Source: Micromonospora aurantiaca ATCC 27029 (GTDB taxonomy: Bacteria > Actinomycetota > Actinomycetes > Mycobacteriales > Micromonosporaceae). From it: a stretch of 64,000 bases of DNA. A program made the position numbers and the translations under genes. The stretch is taken from positions 4,224,001-4,288,000 of the forward strand of contig NC_014391.1 in assembly GCF_000145235.1 (NCBI RefSeq). Reading direction: 5' to 3'. The notes beneath the pieces are model-generated. The model was not told the DNA's origin, searched no databases, and saw only the letters and a list, made by a program, of their open reading frames with translations. Positions 17,028-24,253 of this stretch are shown here, piece after piece (position 1 is the stretch's first letter; each line of letters starts with the position of its first letter).

Positions 17028-17627
17028 TCACCCGGGTCGTGCCCCGCTCAGCGGGCCGGTGCCGGGACCGGTGGTGGCGGGTGACACCTCAGCCGGCCGG
17101 CGCCACCAGCGGCGCGACGCCAGCGCGGCCAGCCCGGCGCCGGCGGTGTTGAGCAGGACGTCGTCCACGGAGGAGACGCGGTCCAGCCGCAGGACGTACT
17201 GCGCGACCTCGACCAGGACCGAGCAGCCGGCCGCGAGCGCCAGGATCCGCGGCACCGACGCCAGCGCGGCGAACCGCAGCGGGCCGAGGAACCCGAGCGC
17301 CGCGAACACCAGCAGGTTGCCGACGATCTGGACCGTCACCGTCAGCGGCCCGCTCGCGAGGACGGTGAGCAGGTCCCGAAGCGGCACCAGGCTCACCCGG
17401 CCGGGAACCACGCCGGCCCCGTCCCCCGGCAGCATGATCATCCAGACCCACGGCACGGTCCCGTAGACGATGCCCACCTCGGCCAGCGACCTCCGCCACG
17501 CCGGCCCCGCCCCGCCGCGCCGTCGGGCCAGGACCCACACCGCGAGCGCAGCCGCCGGCAACGCGGCCACGGTGAGGAGCACGACCCCGTTGATCGTGCC
17601 GAACCAGCCGTGCCATCCCTCGATCAC
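17028..17627 (-). CDS. VanZ-like membrane protein
   Basis: About 199 residues with four or five hydrophobic helices. The C-terminal DDVLLNTAGAGLAALA motif, a preceding EVAQYVL helix and an N-terminal hydrophobic pair are the pattern of the VanZ-like family, whose role in teicoplanin resistance or envelope physiology is poorly understood. The start is uncertain: GTG 17627 begins at the first hydrophobic region but has GGAGG only one base away; in-frame GTGs at 17663 and 17669 are alternatives. The gene stands alone, so the context gives no hint of function. Confidence 0.75.
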   Translation of the reverse strand: MIEGWHGWFGTINGVVLLTVAALPAAALAVWVLARRRGGAGPAWRRSLAEVGIVYGTVPWVWMIMLPGDGAGVVPGRVSLVPLRDLLTVLASGPLTVTVQIVGNLLVFAALGFLGPLRFAALASVPRILALAAGCSVLVEVAQYVLRLDRVSSVDDVLLNTAGAGLAALASRRWWRRPAEVSPATTGPGTGPLSGARPG

Positions 17628-17669
17628 GCCGCCTCCACCCGTCCCGCCCCGGATCCGCCGCACCCGCAC

Positions 17670-18223
17670 CGGGCCCGTGCGGTCCGCTCAGGGTGCCACG
17701 CCCGCGCCGACAGGTGACCCCGGCCCGGACATCGCGTATGCGGAGCCCGCGCTTCCTGCCACCGGATTCGCATTCCGCCGCCCGGCCGGTCCCGAATCCC
17801 TGCCGATCCGCTGATTTACCGGCCGGCATTTCGGCGCGACCCGAAGGGCGCGCCGTTCCGTCCTCACCGGCGTTCCGCGCTCGCCCATTCCACCACCGAG
17901 GCGCAGCCTCCGTCCGGGGCGACAGTGGCGTTCCCGCAGATGAACCCTGGTCGGACGGGCGGAAATTGCGCATCGGCATTCGCTGTACCGGTGGGTGAAG
18001 AAAGACTCGCCTAACCAAGGTTAGCCTTATCTTCGTCGTTCGGTATTCGGCGTGGAAACGGCTCCTTCCGGCCGCCAACCCCGCATTCCGTTGTTAAGGT
18101 GAGCATGATCCTCACTGACGGCCGACGGGTTTGAGGACCGGCCGCACGGCAAATACCAGATGGCATTCGAGCACCACGAGGCCGGCCGTTCGCTTCCGCC
18201 GGCCCGCATGACTTGGAGGCACC
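17670..18223. other. Intergenic region with iron box and leader of the DUF1540 gene
   Basis: About 550 bases without a convincing gene. GC content falls in 17930-18110. It contains an iron-box-like site (18016-18034), an imperfect dyad GTGAG-7-CTCAC (18099-18115), and a nine-codon ORF (18105-18134) preceded by AAGGTG that could be a leader peptide. The rest shows nothing I can assign. Confidence 0.4.
18016..18034. promoter_or_regulatory. Candidate DtxR/IdeR iron box (upstream of DUF1540 gene)
   Basis: AGGTTAGCCTTATCT (18018-18032) matches 12 of 19 positions of the TTAGGTTAGGCTAACCTAA consensus over the full site. It overlaps a perfect short dyad CTAACC-AA-GGTTAG (18011-18024). It lies 190 bases before the DUF1540 start. 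Confidence 0.55.
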
Positions 18224-18520
18224 ATGAAGACCCTGTTGCAGTCTCCGCCGGTACGTGAATGCGCCGCCACCGCGTGCAGCTTCAACGACAACGGCTGCCA
18301 CGCTCCCGCGATCACCGTGGCGGCGTCCGCCGACGCGGCCTCCTGCGCGACGTTCGTCGAGTCGTCGCTCAGCGGCGGGATCGCGGAGGTCACCGGCGCG
18401 GTGGGCGCGTGCGCGCGGGCCGAGTGCGTGTTCAACACCAACCTGGCCTGCACCGCCGAGTCGATCACCGTCGGTCCGGGCGCCACTGTCAGCGACTGCC
18501 TCACCTACCAGCCCGCCTGA
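18224..18520 (+). CDS. DUF1540 cysteine-rich small protein
   Basis: 98 residues, with two tandem DUF1540-type modules (about 12-45 and 60-93). Each has the spacing C-x(4)-C-x-F-N then a further C near an ACTA/HAPAIT segment and a final C before TF or LTY. The conserved cysteines suggest metal or Fe-S binding, but no function is established for the family. The start is supported by GGAGG four bases upstream. It is flanked by two iron-box-like sites, so iron-dependent expression is likely. A very strong stem-loop follows 20 bases after the stop. Confidence 0.82.
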   Translation: MKTLLQSPPVRECAATACSFNDNGCHAPAITVAASADAASCATFVESSLSGGIAEVTGAVGACARAECVFNTNLACTAESITVGPGATVSDCLTYQPA

Positions 18521-18540
18521 CAGAACCGGACACCACGCTC

Positions 18541-18575
18541 GTACGGGTCACGACGGTCACCGTCGTGACCCGTAC
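18541..18575 (+). terminator. Stem-loop terminator after DUF1540 gene
   Basis: Perfect 16-bp stem (GTACGGGTCACGACGG and its complement) with a 3-nt loop. It isolates the DUF1540 transcript from the DUF2470 gene, which has its own iron box. Confidence 0.85.
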
Positions 18576-18604
18576 GGCATGCGCGGCACCCGACCCGCCG
18601 TTGC

Positions 18605-18623
18605 AGAGGTAAGCCTTACCTAC
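18605..18623. promoter_or_regulatory. DtxR/IdeR iron box upstream of DUF2470 gene
   Basis: AGGTAAG-C-CTTACCT (18607-18621) is a perfect dyad with 7-bp arms and matches 13 of 19 consensus positions. It lies about 50 bases before ATG 18674, where an iron-loaded repressor would block transcription. Confidence 0.75.
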
Positions 18624-18673
18624 TACCGTCTGACCTGGGCCGACTTCACCCCTTCCCGGCCGAGGAGACAGAC

Positions 18674-19465
18674 ATGGCGTTGCACCCCGCCGGGCGTCCG
18701 GCCCCGCCGGCCGGCGTCGTCCCGGTCGCAGGGTCGTCGGCGGGCGGTACGGGCACCTCCTCCACGCCCCGCGACGCCGTCGCCGCCCGGTGCGTGCTGA
18801 CCGCTGCCTCCTCGCTGCGGCTCACGCTCGGCGACACCACCGCCGACCTCCTCTCCGCCCACGCCGTCCTCCCCGACGGCACGATCGTCCTGGCGGTCGA
18901 CGCGATGAGCCGCACCGGCGGCATGCTGGTCGCCGCGCGCGGCCACAGCGGCGCGGTACGCCTCGACGTGACCCACCTAGCCCCGGTCGCCGTGCGCTCC
19001 CGGGTGCGGTCCCGGCTGCGGATCCTCGGCACGGCCCGCCGGTTCGACCCGGCCGTCCTCGACGCCTGCGACCCGGCCACCGTGATGTCGCTGCTCGACC
19101 TGCCCCCGCTGGCGCTGTGGGCCGTCGAGCCGGACGAGGTCGTCCTCGACCGGGCCGCCGATCCCGTCGCGGTGGACCTCGGCGCGTACCGCGCGGCCCG
19201 GCCGGATCCGATCGCCGTCGACGAGGCCGCCCACCTCGCGCACCTGACGCGCTGCCACCGCGACGTCCTCGACCGGCTCGGCACGCTCGTCGACCCCACA
19301 GTCACAGCCGGTTCGGCGCGCGTCGTCCCGGTCGCGCTCGACGCCGAGGGCATCGTGCTGCGGGCGGAGCGGCCGGACGGTCACGCCGACACCCGGTTGT
19401 CCTTCGCCCGCCCGGTCACCGCCGGTTCCGGCCTGGCCGAGGCGCTGCGCACGCTGCTCGCCTAG
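18674..19465 (+). CDS. DUF2470 domain protein, iron-regulated
   Basis: 263 residues, cytoplasmic (no signal peptide). The N-terminal two thirds resemble the split-barrel, flavin- or heme-binding fold found in HugZ-like heme-utilisation proteins. The C-terminal 80 residues form the DUF2470 domain with AVDEAAHLAHLTRCHRDVLDRL, where conserved histidines align with those of heme-degrading relatives. The iron box 50 bases upstream supports a role in iron or heme acquisition under iron limitation. GAGGAG lies six bases before the ATG. A siderophore-associated role is an alternative, but no siderophore synthetase is adjacent. Confidence 0.8.
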   Translation: MALHPAGRPAPPAGVVPVAGSSAGGTGTSSTPRDAVAARCVLTAASSLRLTLGDTTADLLSAHAVLPDGTIVLAVDAMSRTGGMLVAARGHSGAVRLDVTHLAPVAVRSRVRSRLRILGTARRFDPAVLDACDPATVMSLLDLPPLALWAVEPDEVVLDRAADPVAVDLGAYRAARPDPIAVDEAAHLAHLTRCHRDVLDRLGTLVDPTVTAGSARVVPVALDAEGIVLRAERPDGHADTRLSFARPVTAGSGLAEALRTLLA

Positions 19466-19605
19466 CCTGCCGCGCCGATCATGGAAGCCGGACGACAGCG
19501 GCGGCGACGAGGCGGCCCACCGGTGGAGGGATGCGTGTCCGGCGAGCCTCACTTCCTCCGGACACCCTGGCATGGCAACTGCCTGCTCGGCGACTTGCAC
19601 GCTGA

Positions 19606-19620
19606 TTAGACAGATGTCAA
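19606..19620. promoter_or_regulatory. Candidate ArsR operator
   Basis: TTA-GACA-GA-TGTC-AA is a short inverted repeat ending ten bases before the first arsR start. It is positioned for autorepression. The ATG has only a weak AGGGAC ribosome-binding site. Confidence 0.45.
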
Positions 19621-19629
19621 CCTAGGGAC

Positions 19630-20013
19630 ATGTCGAAGCAGCAGGCGCCGATCCCACTCGTCGACCTCAGCGCCGACGCGCCGTGCTGCCCCCCGCTGGC
19701 GCAGCGCCGGGTTCCCGCCGAGACGGCCGCGGTGCTCGCGCCCGCGTTCAAGGCCCTCGGCGATCCGGTACGGCTGCAGCTGATGTCGATGATCGCCTCC
19801 GCCGAAGGCGGCGAGGTGTGCGTGTGCGACCTGACGCCGGCGTTCGACCTGACCGGGCCGACGATCTCCCACCATCTCAAGACGTTACGCGAGGCGGGCC
19901 TGGTGGACGCCGAGCGGCGGGGCACCTGGGTCTACTACCGCGCGCGGCCGCAGATCCTGCGCCGGCTCGCCGGCCTGCTGTCGATCGAGCCGACCGCCGC
20001 GACGCAGCGGTAG
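19630..20013 (+). CDS. arsR: ArsR-type arsenite-responsive repressor
   Basis: 127-residue winged-helix ArsR/SmtB repressor. The metal-binding signature in the alpha-3 helix reads EVCVCDLTP (C64 and C66), close to the canonical ELCVCDL. A CC pair at residues 19-20 in the N-terminal tail matches the three-cysteine As(III) site known for Corynebacterium ArsR. The recognition helix follows (GPTISHHLKTLREAGLV). It should release DNA on binding arsenite and control the downstream efflux/reduction genes and itself. Confidence 0.88.
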   Translation: MSKQQAPIPLVDLSADAPCCPPLAQRRVPAETAAVLAPAFKALGDPVRLQLMSMIASAEGGEVCVCDLTPAFDLTGPTISHHLKTLREAGLVDAERRGTWVYYRARPQILRRLAGLLSIEPTAATQR

Positions 20014-20069
20014 GCCGCCGTACCGCACGGCGCCCTGTGCTTCCGCCCAGCGATCCGGCCGATGCCGGC

Positions 20070-20104
20070 TTGACGGCTCCGAGGTTACTCAGCAACAATT
20101 GAGT
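20070..20104 (+). promoter_or_regulatory. Promoter and operator of the HTH-phosphatase fusion gene
   Basis: TTGACG (20070-20075), 18 bases, AACAAT (20094-20099), seven bases, ATG 20107: a layout expected for a leaderless mRNA. An inverted repeat ACTCA-8-TGAGT (20087-20104) covers the -10 and is a probable ArsR-family operator. Confidence 0.5.
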
Positions 20105-20106
20105 CA

Positions 20107-20793
20107 ATGGAAACTGAGCTTACTTCTCTGGCCGAGCGCGCGCGGATCCACGCCGCGCTGGGCGATCCGGCCCGCCTGGCCATCGTGGACGCGCTCACCC
20201 TGGGCGACGCCTCCCCCGGGGAGATCGCCCACGCCCTCGACATGCCGACGAACCTGGTCGCCCACCACGTCAAGGTCCTCACCGACGCGGGCCTCGTCGT
20301 CCGGGGCCGGTCGGAGGGCGATCGGCGGCGCACCTACCTGCGACTCCAGCCGGCCGCCCTCTCCGCTCTCGCGCCGCCACCGCTGGCGGGTGTGCATCGG
20401 GTCGTCTTCGTATGCACCCACAACTCCGCCCGCTCGCAGCTGGCCGCGGCGCTGTGGAGGCGACGCACCGACGGCGACGCCGCGTCCGCCGGCACCAGAC
20501 CGGCGCCGCGGGTCCATCCCCGCGCGGTCGCAGTGGCCCACCGCCACGCACTCGACCTCGACCCGACCGGCACCGCACACGTCGACGACGTCGTCCGAGA
20601 CGACGACCTGATCGTCGCCGTCTGCGACAACGCCCACGAGGAGCTCACCGGGCCGATCCGCCCCCGCCTGCACTGGTCCGTGCCGGACCCGGTCCGCGTC
20701 GACACCGACGAGGCGTTCGAGGCGGCCTACGCCGACCTCGCCGACCGCGTCGACCGCCTCGCCCCCGCCGCCACGTCGGGAGACACCCGATGA
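20107..20793 (+). CDS. Fusion of ArsR-like HTH with LMW protein-phosphatase/arsenate-reductase domain
   Basis: 228 residues. Residues 1-90 are an ArsR-type winged helix (LGDPARLAIVDALTLGD, MPTNLVAHHVKVLTDAGLV) but without the CVC metal motif; the equivalent segment reads GDASPGEIAHAL. Residues 95-225 are a low-molecular-weight phosphatase/ArsC domain with the C-x5-R loop C103-THNSA-R109 and a late Asp in SVPDPV. It could be a second arsenate reductase tethered to DNA, or a regulator that senses through the phosphatase domain. It starts the ars operon proper, and its stop overlaps the next small ORF (ATGA). Confidence 0.82.
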   Translation: METELTSLAERARIHAALGDPARLAIVDALTLGDASPGEIAHALDMPTNLVAHHVKVLTDAGLVVRGRSEGDRRRTYLRLQPAALSALAPPPLAGVHRVVFVCTHNSARSQLAAALWRRRTDGDAASAGTRPAPRVHPRAVAVAHRHALDLDPTGTAHVDDVVRDDDLIVAVCDNAHEELTGPIRPRLHWSVPDPVRVDTDEAFEAAYADLADRVDRLAPAATSGDTR

Positions 20794-20867
20794 CCGGCAC
20801 CAGCGCCCGCATCCACCAGGAGATCGGGGTACGCGCCGGCACCGACAACCCACGGGAGTGCGCATGA
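20790..20867 (+). CDS. Small linking ORF (25 codons), unknown
   Basis: A 25-codon ORF (begins MTGTSARIHQE) whose ATG overlaps the upstream stop and whose TGA overlaps the ACR3 start, both as ATGA. It may exist only to couple translation across the gap, since the GGGAG site for ACR3 lies within it. No family is recognised. Confidence 0.4.
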   Translation: MTGTSARIHQEIGVRAGTDNPRECA

Positions 20868-21949
20868 GCACCGCCACCAGAGCCGACCACGCCCCACCGG
20901 TGGTGGCACGCCTGTCGCGCCTCGACCGGTTCCTGCCGGTCTGGATCGGCCTGGCCATGGTCGCCGGTCTGCTGCTCGGCCGGATCGTTCCCGGCCTGGA
21001 CGACGCTCTCGGCGCCGTCGAGGTCGGTGGCATCTCCCTGCCCATCGCTCTCGGCCTGCTGATCATGATGTATCCGGTACTGGCCAAGGTCCGCTACGAC
21101 CGCCTCGACACCGTCACCGGTGACCGGCGTCTCCTGGTCTCGTCGCTGGTCCTCAACTGGATCGTCGGTCCCGCCGTCATGTTCGCCCTGGCCTGGGTGT
21201 TCCTGGCCGACCAGCCGGAGTACCGCACCGGTCTGATCATCGTCGGCCTGGCCCGCTGCATCGCGATGGTCATCATCTGGAACGACCTGGCCTGCGGCGA
21301 CCGGGAGGCGGCGGCGGTCCTCGTCGCCGTCAACTCGGTGTTCCAGGTCCTCGCCTTCGGCCTGCTCGGCTGGTTCTACCTGTCGGTGCTGCCGGGCTGG
21401 CTGGGCCTGGACGGCGCCGCGCTGGAGGTCTCCGGCTGGGACATCGCCGGCAACGTGCTCGTCTTCCTCGGCATCCCACTGCTCGCCGGCTACCTCTCCC
21501 GCCGCGTCGGCGAACGCGCCAAGGGTCGCGACTGGTACGAGCAGCGGTTCCTGCCCAGGGTCGGACCCGTCGCCCTGTACGGACTGCTGTTCACCATCGT
21601 CGTGCTGTTCGCCCTGCAGGGCGAGGCCATCACCGGCCGGCCGGCCGACGTGGCCCGCATCGCTCTGCCGCTGCTGGCCTACTTCGCCCTCATGTGGGCC
21701 GGCTCCTACCTGCTCGGCCGGGCCATCGGCCTGAACTACGAACGCACCACCACCCTGGCGTTCACCGCGGCGGGCAACAACTTCGAACTGGCCATCGCGG
21801 TCGCGATCGGCACCTTCGGGATCGCCTCCGGCCAGGCCCTGGCCGGCGTCGTCGGCCCGCTGATCGAGGTCCCGGTCCTCGTCGGCCTGGTCTACGTGTC
21901 GCTGTGGGCCCGCGCCCGCCTGTTCCCCACGCCGGGAGCCCGGCCATGA
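20864..21949 (+). CDS. acr3: Arsenite efflux permease, ACR3 family
   Basis: 361-residue membrane protein with about ten transmembrane helices, the usual ACR3 length. The conserved functional cysteine lies in GLARCIAMVIIWNDLACGD (helix 4), and the conserved glutamate of helix 9 in AAGNNFELAIAVAIGTFG. It exports As(III) (and possibly Sb(III)) from the cell after arsenate reduction. ATG 20864 is chosen because GGGAG lies five bases upstream; GTG at 20858 is in frame. It is coupled by ATGA overlaps to small ORFs on both sides. Confidence 0.93.
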   Translation: MSTATRADHAPPVVARLSRLDRFLPVWIGLAMVAGLLLGRIVPGLDDALGAVEVGGISLPIALGLLIMMYPVLAKVRYDRLDTVTGDRRLLVSSLVLNWIVGPAVMFALAWVFLADQPEYRTGLIIVGLARCIAMVIIWNDLACGDREAAAVLVAVNSVFQVLAFGLLGWFYLSVLPGWLGLDGAALEVSGWDIAGNVLVFLGIPLLAGYLSRRVGERAKGRDWYEQRFLPRVGPVALYGLLFTIVVLFALQGEAITGRPADVARIALPLLAYFALMWAGSYLLGRAIGLNYERTTTLAFTAAGNNFELAIAVAIGTFGIASGQALAGVVGPLIEVPVLVGLVYVSLWARARLFPTPGARP

Positions 21950-22011
21950 GATGCCTCGACTGCGCCGCGGCACGCCGCGCGGCGACCACCGGAATCATGG
22001 AGACCCGATGA
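21946..22011 (+). CDS. Small Cys-x-x-Cys ORF (21 codons) between acr3 and arsC
   Basis: A 21-codon ORF that overlaps the acr3 stop and the arsC start, both by ATGA. It begins MRCLDCAAARR. The CxxC start resembles the N-terminus of small zinc-ribbon actinobacterial proteins (DUF2180-like), so it may be a truncated remnant kept for translational coupling. The GGAG of arsC lies inside it. Confidence 0.4.
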   Translation: MRCLDCAAARRAATTGIMETR

Positions 22012-22415
22012 GCGACAAGCCCAGCGTCCTGTTCGTCTGCGTGCACAACGCCGGCCGTTCCCAGATGGCCGCCGGCTGGCTGCGCCACCTCGCCGGCGAC
22101 ACCGTCGAGGTCCGCTCCGCCGGCAGCGCACCCGCCGAGACCGTCAACCCCGCCGCCGTACAGGCCATGGCCGAGGTCGGCATCGACATCACCGACCAGA
22201 CCCCCAGGCTCCTCCGGTACGAGACGGCGGAGTCCTCGGACGTCATCGTCACCATGGGCTGCGGTGACGCCTGCCCCGTCTTCCCCGGCAAGCGGTACGA
22301 GGACTGGAAGCTCGAAGACCCCGCGGGCAAGGGCCTCGACGCGGTACGCCCCATCCGGGACGAGATCCGCACCCGGGTGGAACGACTGCTCGCCGAACTG
22401 CACCCCACCGCCTGA
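22008..22415 (+). CDS. arsC: Arsenate reductase, LMW phosphatase type (mycothiol-dependent class)
   Basis: 135 residues. The P-loop C11-VHNAG-R17-S is the nucleophile site of low-molecular-weight phosphatase-type arsenate reductases. TMGCGDACPVFPG supplies additional cysteines, and DWKLEDPAGK holds the general-acid Asp. In actinobacteria this class reduces arsenate with mycothiol and mycoredoxin or with thioredoxin; which one applies cannot be told from sequence alone. GGAG is five bases before ATG 22008. Confidence 0.88.
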   Translation: MSDKPSVLFVCVHNAGRSQMAAGWLRHLAGDTVEVRSAGSAPAETVNPAAVQAMAEVGIDITDQTPRLLRYETAESSDVIVTMGCGDACPVFPGKRYEDWKLEDPAGKGLDAVRPIRDEIRTRVERLLAELHPTA

Positions 22416-22475
22416 CCGGATGATCCGGTCCTGGTTGCCCGGGCAGGTGGCCGCCATTGGTGCAACGATGCAAGC

Positions 22476-22838
22476 GTGGGAACTGCGAAAACTGCCACCC
22501 CTGCCATCTCGCCACTTGCCGGCGAGCCGATCAAGCGTGCCGATGCCGAGCGGCTCGCGGGAGTCCTGAAGGCGTTCGCCGACCCGGCCCGGCTGCGCCT
22601 GCTCAGCCTGATCCAGTCCGCTCCGGAGGGCGAGGCGTCAGTCAGCGACCTCACCGCGCCGCTCGGTCTCTCCCAGCCGACCGTCAGCCATCACCTCCGG
22701 ATCCTCACCGAGGCCGGCCTGCTCGAGCGGGAGAAGCGGGGTGTGTGGGCGTACTACCGCCTGGTGCCGTCCGCGATCTCGGCGATCGCCGAGTCGTTGA
22801 CCCCGCCTCGTAAACGGCCGACGAAGAAGGTCCGCTGA
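22476..22838 (+). CDS. ArsR/SmtB-family regulator without the arsenite cysteine motif
   Basis: 120-residue winged-helix regulator (LKAFADPARLRLLSLIQS; SQPTVSHHLRILTEAGLLEREKRGVWAYYRL). At the position of the CVCDL motif it has ASVSDLT, so it cannot bind As(III) the classical way; it may sense another metal or act metal-free. GTG 22476 has no clear ribosome-binding site. A TGCA-ACGA-TGCA repeat just before the start is a possible operator. The gene lies 60 bases behind arsC and may be the last gene of the ars transcript. Confidence 0.82.
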   Translation: MGTAKTATPAISPLAGEPIKRADAERLAGVLKAFADPARLRLLSLIQSAPEGEASVSDLTAPLGLSQPTVSHHLRILTEAGLLEREKRGVWAYYRLVPSAISAIAESLTPPRKRPTKKVR

Positions 22839-22899
22839 GCAGAGGACTGCCGGGCTGCCGCGCGCACCCCCCGGCCTGACCGGGTCGCGCCCCGGGGCG

Positions 22900-24207
22900 T
22901 CAGCCGGCCACCGGGAAGTTGGACCGGACGAGGCCGTCCGGGTCGTGGCGGCGCTTGACCGCCCGGAGCCGGGTCAGGACGGCGGGGGTGAACGCGTCGG
23001 CCACCGTCTCGTCCGGGTTGAGGAAGGTCACCGGCTTGCGCCCGCTGACCGGCAGGGCGGCGGCCAGGGCCCGCTGCCGCGCCGTGACCGCCGCCGGGTC
23101 GGTGGCGACGCCGAACAGGTAGAGCGCGTACGGCTCGGTGAGCGGGCCGTGCGGGCTGTCGGAGTACCGGGCGAGGGCGCCGCCCAGGTGCCGGAGCTGG
23201 ACGCTCAGCAGCGGGGCGATCGGGTCGGCCAGCAGCGCCCCGGCCGCGTCGTCGTCGAGGCGGGTCAGCAGTTCGGCGCGGGAGATGCCGGGGCTGGGGG
23301 CGGTGGGTTCAGCCGTGATGCCGCCGAGTTCGGTGACCGGCATGATCCGCCTGCTGTCGGAGATCGGCGCGGGCAACCGGTCCAGCGGTGCGAGCAGGTC
23401 CCGCGCCCCGGTCCCGTCGCCGAGATGGGTGACGTCGAGGGCCACCATCGGGTCGGCGCCGGGGAGGTGCAGCAGGTCCATCCAGACGGTCAGCTCCTCG
23501 GGCGCGGTGGCGGTGATCCGCCGGAACGCCCGCAGCACGTCCGGCGCGTGCGCCGCCGCCCACATCATGCGTCCGCCGTACAGCTCCGGCGCGGGGTGCA
23601 GCGCGATTTCGAGCGCGGTGACGATCGCGAAGTCTCCGCCACCGCCGCGCAGCGCCCAGAACAGGTCGGGGTCGGTCTCGGCGGTGACGCGCCGGTGCCG
23701 CGCCTCGGCGTCCACGACGTCGAACGCGGTGACCGCGTCGGACACCCAGCCGTACGCGCGGCCGAACCAGCTCAGCCCGCCGCCGAGCGCCACCCCGGTC
23801 ACGCTGACCACGGGGGAGCTGCCGGGCAGCCCGGTGAGCCCGTACGGCGCGGCGGCGGCCTGGAGCCGGCCGGACGGCACACCCGCGCCGACCCGGGCCC
23901 GGCGGGCGGCCGGGTCGATCTCCACGGTGTCCAGGCGGCCGGTCCGCAGCAGGATCGCGCCGTCGGCGCGGCCGGTGGCACCGTGCCCGTTGGGCTGCAC
24001 GGCGATGCTCAGTCCGGCCGGGCGGGCGTACCGGACGAGCGCGGCGACGTCGTCCGCGTCGGCGGCCTCGACCACCGCCGCCGGTGACTGCGCGACGGTC
24101 AGGTTCCAGGCCCGGCCGGCCACCTCGAACCCTTCGTCCCCCGGCAGCAGGACCCGGCCCCGGACGGTGGAGCGCAGCGGGTGCGGGGCGTTCATGATCG
24201 TGTCCAT
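22900..24207 (-). CDS. FAD-binding oxidoreductase, berberine-bridge-enzyme (BBE) type
   Basis: 435-residue vanillyl-alcohol-oxidase-fold flavoenzyme. The FAD-binding region shows QPNGHGATG, where the histidine is the usual site of covalent FAD attachment. SSPVVSVTGVALGGGLSWFGRAYG lacks the cysteine used for the second covalent bond in plant BBE, so a single linkage is expected. The C-terminal BBE segment (RLRAVKRRHDPDGLVRSNFPVAG) is intact. No signal peptide is seen. It is transcribed divergently from a MocR regulator; on its strand TAGTGT sits six bases before ATG 24207, suggesting a leaderless mRNA. The substrate is unknown. Confidence 0.85.
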   Translation of the reverse strand: MDTIMNAPHPLRSTVRGRVLLPGDEGFEVAGRAWNLTVAQSPAAVVEAADADDVAALVRYARPAGLSIAVQPNGHGATGRADGAILLRTGRLDTVEIDPAARRARVGAGVPSGRLQAAAAPYGLTGLPGSSPVVSVTGVALGGGLSWFGRAYGWVSDAVTAFDVVDAEARHRRVTAETDPDLFWALRGGGGDFAIVTALEIALHPAPELYGGRMMWAAAHAPDVLRAFRRITATAPEELTVWMDLLHLPGADPMVALDVTHLGDGTGARDLLAPLDRLPAPISDSRRIMPVTELGGITAEPTAPSPGISRAELLTRLDDDAAGALLADPIAPLLSVQLRHLGGALARYSDSPHGPLTEPYALYLFGVATDPAAVTARQRALAAALPVSGRKPVTFLNPDETVADAFTPAVLTRLRAVKRRHDPDGLVRSNFPVAG

Positions 24208-24215
24208 GAGCCCAC

Positions 24216-24245
24216 ACTAGGGTCGGAAAAGACCCGGACTAGGGT
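24216..24245. promoter_or_regulatory. Direct-repeat operator for the MocR regulator
   Basis: Two exact copies of ACTAGGGT (24216-24223 and 24238-24245), 22 bases apart, i.e. about two helix turns. MocR/PdxR regulators typically bind direct repeats. The copies overlap the likely -10 elements of both divergent genes (TAGTGT on minus, TAGGGT on plus), so one regulator could control both. Confidence 0.65.
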
Positions 24246-24253
24246 GCATTCGC

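Noticed and set aside
14323-17031. Long minus-strand open frame (about 900 codons) opposite the PIG-L gene
   Set aside because: It is the antisense frame of a clear, domain-rich gene; composition is Gly/Arg/Val/Ala-rich without any family motif. Long antisense frames are common at this GC content.
22839-22899. Possible terminator between the last ArsR gene and the BBE oxidase
   Set aside because: GC-rich with short complementary pieces (CCCCGG/CCGGGG), but no stem long enough to call with confidence.
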